This document shows, piece after piece, positions 63,259 through 64,000 of a DNA stretch of 64,000 nt (position 1 is the first letter of the stretch; every line of letters starts with the position of its first letter). Below the pieces are notes generated by a model, which ran no database searches, had not been told where the DNA came from, and saw nothing but the letters and a program-made list of their open reading frames with translations. Origin of the DNA: JACCZR01 sp963830065 (GTDB lineage: Bacteria > Actinomycetota > Thermoleophilia > Solirubrobacterales > Thermoleophilaceae); the NCBI GenBank assembly GCA_963830065.1, contig CAWHLA010000006.1, forward strand, positions 186,001 to 250,000. The letters are read 5' to 3'. The position numbers and the translations under genes were made by a program.

Positions 63259-63905
63259 GCCAGCGCCGTGTTGTCCAGGTCCTGGCGCAGCTCCTCAATG
63301 GAGCGGTAGACCTGGACGGCGCCCGTCTGGCGCAGCTCGTCCTCGCCGAAGCCGCCCGTGAGCACGGCGATGGTCTCGACGCCGGCCCGCTTGGCGGACT
63401 CCACGTCCCAGGTGGAGTCACCGACCAGCACCGCCTCGCCGGTGCCGGCCTTCTCCATCGCGGCCTCGACCAGGTCGGGGTCGGGCTTGGTGGCCTCCAC
63501 GTCTCCGCCGGTGGTCCAGTCGTCGGTGAGGTCGCGGGCGTCGAGCAGGTCGAGGTAGTGCTCGACCTCGTCGGGCTTGGCCGAGCTGGCCAGGATGACC
63601 TGCTTGTCGCGCTGCTTGAGCTCCTCAATCAGCTCGCGCGCGCCCGCGAGTGGCTCCACCTCGTGGATCAGCTGGGCGTAGAGGACCTTCTCGGCCGCGC
63701 GGATGTCCTTGCCCATCTCGCGCTCGGCGTCCTCGCCGGCGAGCTCGGTGACGATGTGGTCGCCACCCATGCCAATCGCGCGGTGGATGCGCCAGATCGG
63801 GACCTGGACCTCGAACTGTCGAAACGCCCTGTACCAGGCGATCGCATGGTGGAAGTTCGTGTCGACGAGGGTGCCGTCGACGTCGAGAATCGCTGCACGC
63901 GCCAT
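63255..63905 (-). CDS. HAD superfamily hydrolase (phosphoglycolate-phosphatase-like)
   Basis: 216 residues. Motif I AAILDVDGTLVDTN (Asp8/Asp10), motif II VILASSAKPDEVEHYLD, motif III VEATKPDPDLVEAA (Lys), motif IV VLVGDSTWDVESAKRAG. A C1-type cap of helices lies after motif I (FRQFEVQVPIWRIHRAIGMG). Dephosphorylates a small sugar phosphate or 2-phosphoglycolate. ATG at 63905 rather than the upstream in-frame codon at 63938 because MARAAILDVDG is the normal opening. The 63906-64000 remainder holds no recognisable gene. Confidence 0.88.
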   Translation of the reverse strand: MARAAILDVDGTLVDTNFHHAIAWYRAFRQFEVQVPIWRIHRAIGMGGDHIVTELAGEDAEREMGKDIRAAEKVLYAQLIHEVEPLAGARELIEELKQRDKQVILASSAKPDEVEHYLDLLDARDLTDDWTTGGDVEATKPDPDLVEAAMEKAGTGEAVLVGDSTWDVESAKRAGVETIAVLTGGFGEDELRQTGAVQVYRSIEELRQDLDNTALA

Positions 63906-64000
63906 GGTTCGCGCCTGCCCAGGGTGCGCCACCTGCAAACGGGTCGAACAGACGTCCAGGCCGCGCGTGGCTGAGTCCTGGCCCCGGCCGGGGCTGGCGA

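Overview
The window is very GC-rich, almost wall-to-wall coding DNA, with roughly 65 protein genes, one tRNA and almost no intergenic space. The gene content points to an actinobacterium, most likely of the Thermoleophilia/Solirubrobacterales type (inference). Supporting signs are a natural PafB-PafC fusion, Ku with a dismantled LigD, the zinc metalloprotease usually annotated as F420-biosynthesis-associated, an Mrp ATPase without its CxxC, an F420/FMN split-barrel protein, an MMPL plus WS/DGAT pair, and many start codons placed a few bases after a TANNNT box (leaderless transcription). No phage, insertion sequence or CRISPR array was seen.

Layout. 1-3800: a small PadR-controlled operon (SAM methyltransferase, FAD monooxygenase, cupin), then tRNA-Phe. 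3810-4150: remnants of two unrelated genes. 4200-10570: hydrolases and a VOC protein, ferritin, EcsC-like protein, two-domain OB/HD exoribonuclease, M28 peptidase. 10571-16900: secreted M36 metallopeptidase, PafBC, SDR, small hypothetical, PPOX protein. 16959-23265: dTDP-rhamnose genes rmlA, rmlD and rmlB chained by 4-base overlaps with an antiporter and a secreted ceramidase-like hydrolase; rmlC is absent here. 23262-26805: Ca2+ antiporter and a NarL-type two-component pair. 26836-32167: M74 murein endopeptidase, RTX-like secreted protein, ABC-2 exporter, DedA, family-5 uracil-DNA glycosylase. 33148-44433: SGNH lipoprotein, Lhr-type helicase, MMPL transporter with WS/DGAT acyltransferase, amphi-Trp protein, exonuclease III, Nei glycosylase, GDPD. 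45026-49707: ECF sigma with a DUF4349 protein, Crp/Fnr regulator, Pcm, NUDIX, ASCH, methyltransferase. 49857-51911: CIRCE-groES-groEL-terminator. 51968-56930: second ECF sigma, MerR-DICT regulator, NAD-binding protein, ferredoxin, Mrp, and a basic repeat protein with its own promoter. 57069-62108: an NHEJ operon (SDR, PE-ligase LigD, Ku, stand-alone LigD polymerase, zinc protease). 62140-64000: delta-60-like lipoprotein and a HAD phosphatase.

Genes work together as short, translationally coupled operons (ATGA/GTGA overlaps), and five convergent pairs share the last four bases (CTAG/CTAA). DNA maintenance is prominent: PafBC, UDG, Lhr, ExoIII, Nei and the NHEJ operon. Six genes carry apparent single-base frame changes in G/C runs, most likely sequence errors rather than decay. 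Several genes have no usable ATG/GTG/TTG and appear to start at CTG or ATA, in the same geometry as their neighbours. Two unrelated exoproteins share an Arg-rich C-terminal module, and a highly basic protein carries five perfect 11-residue repeats. These are the most novel-looking signals.
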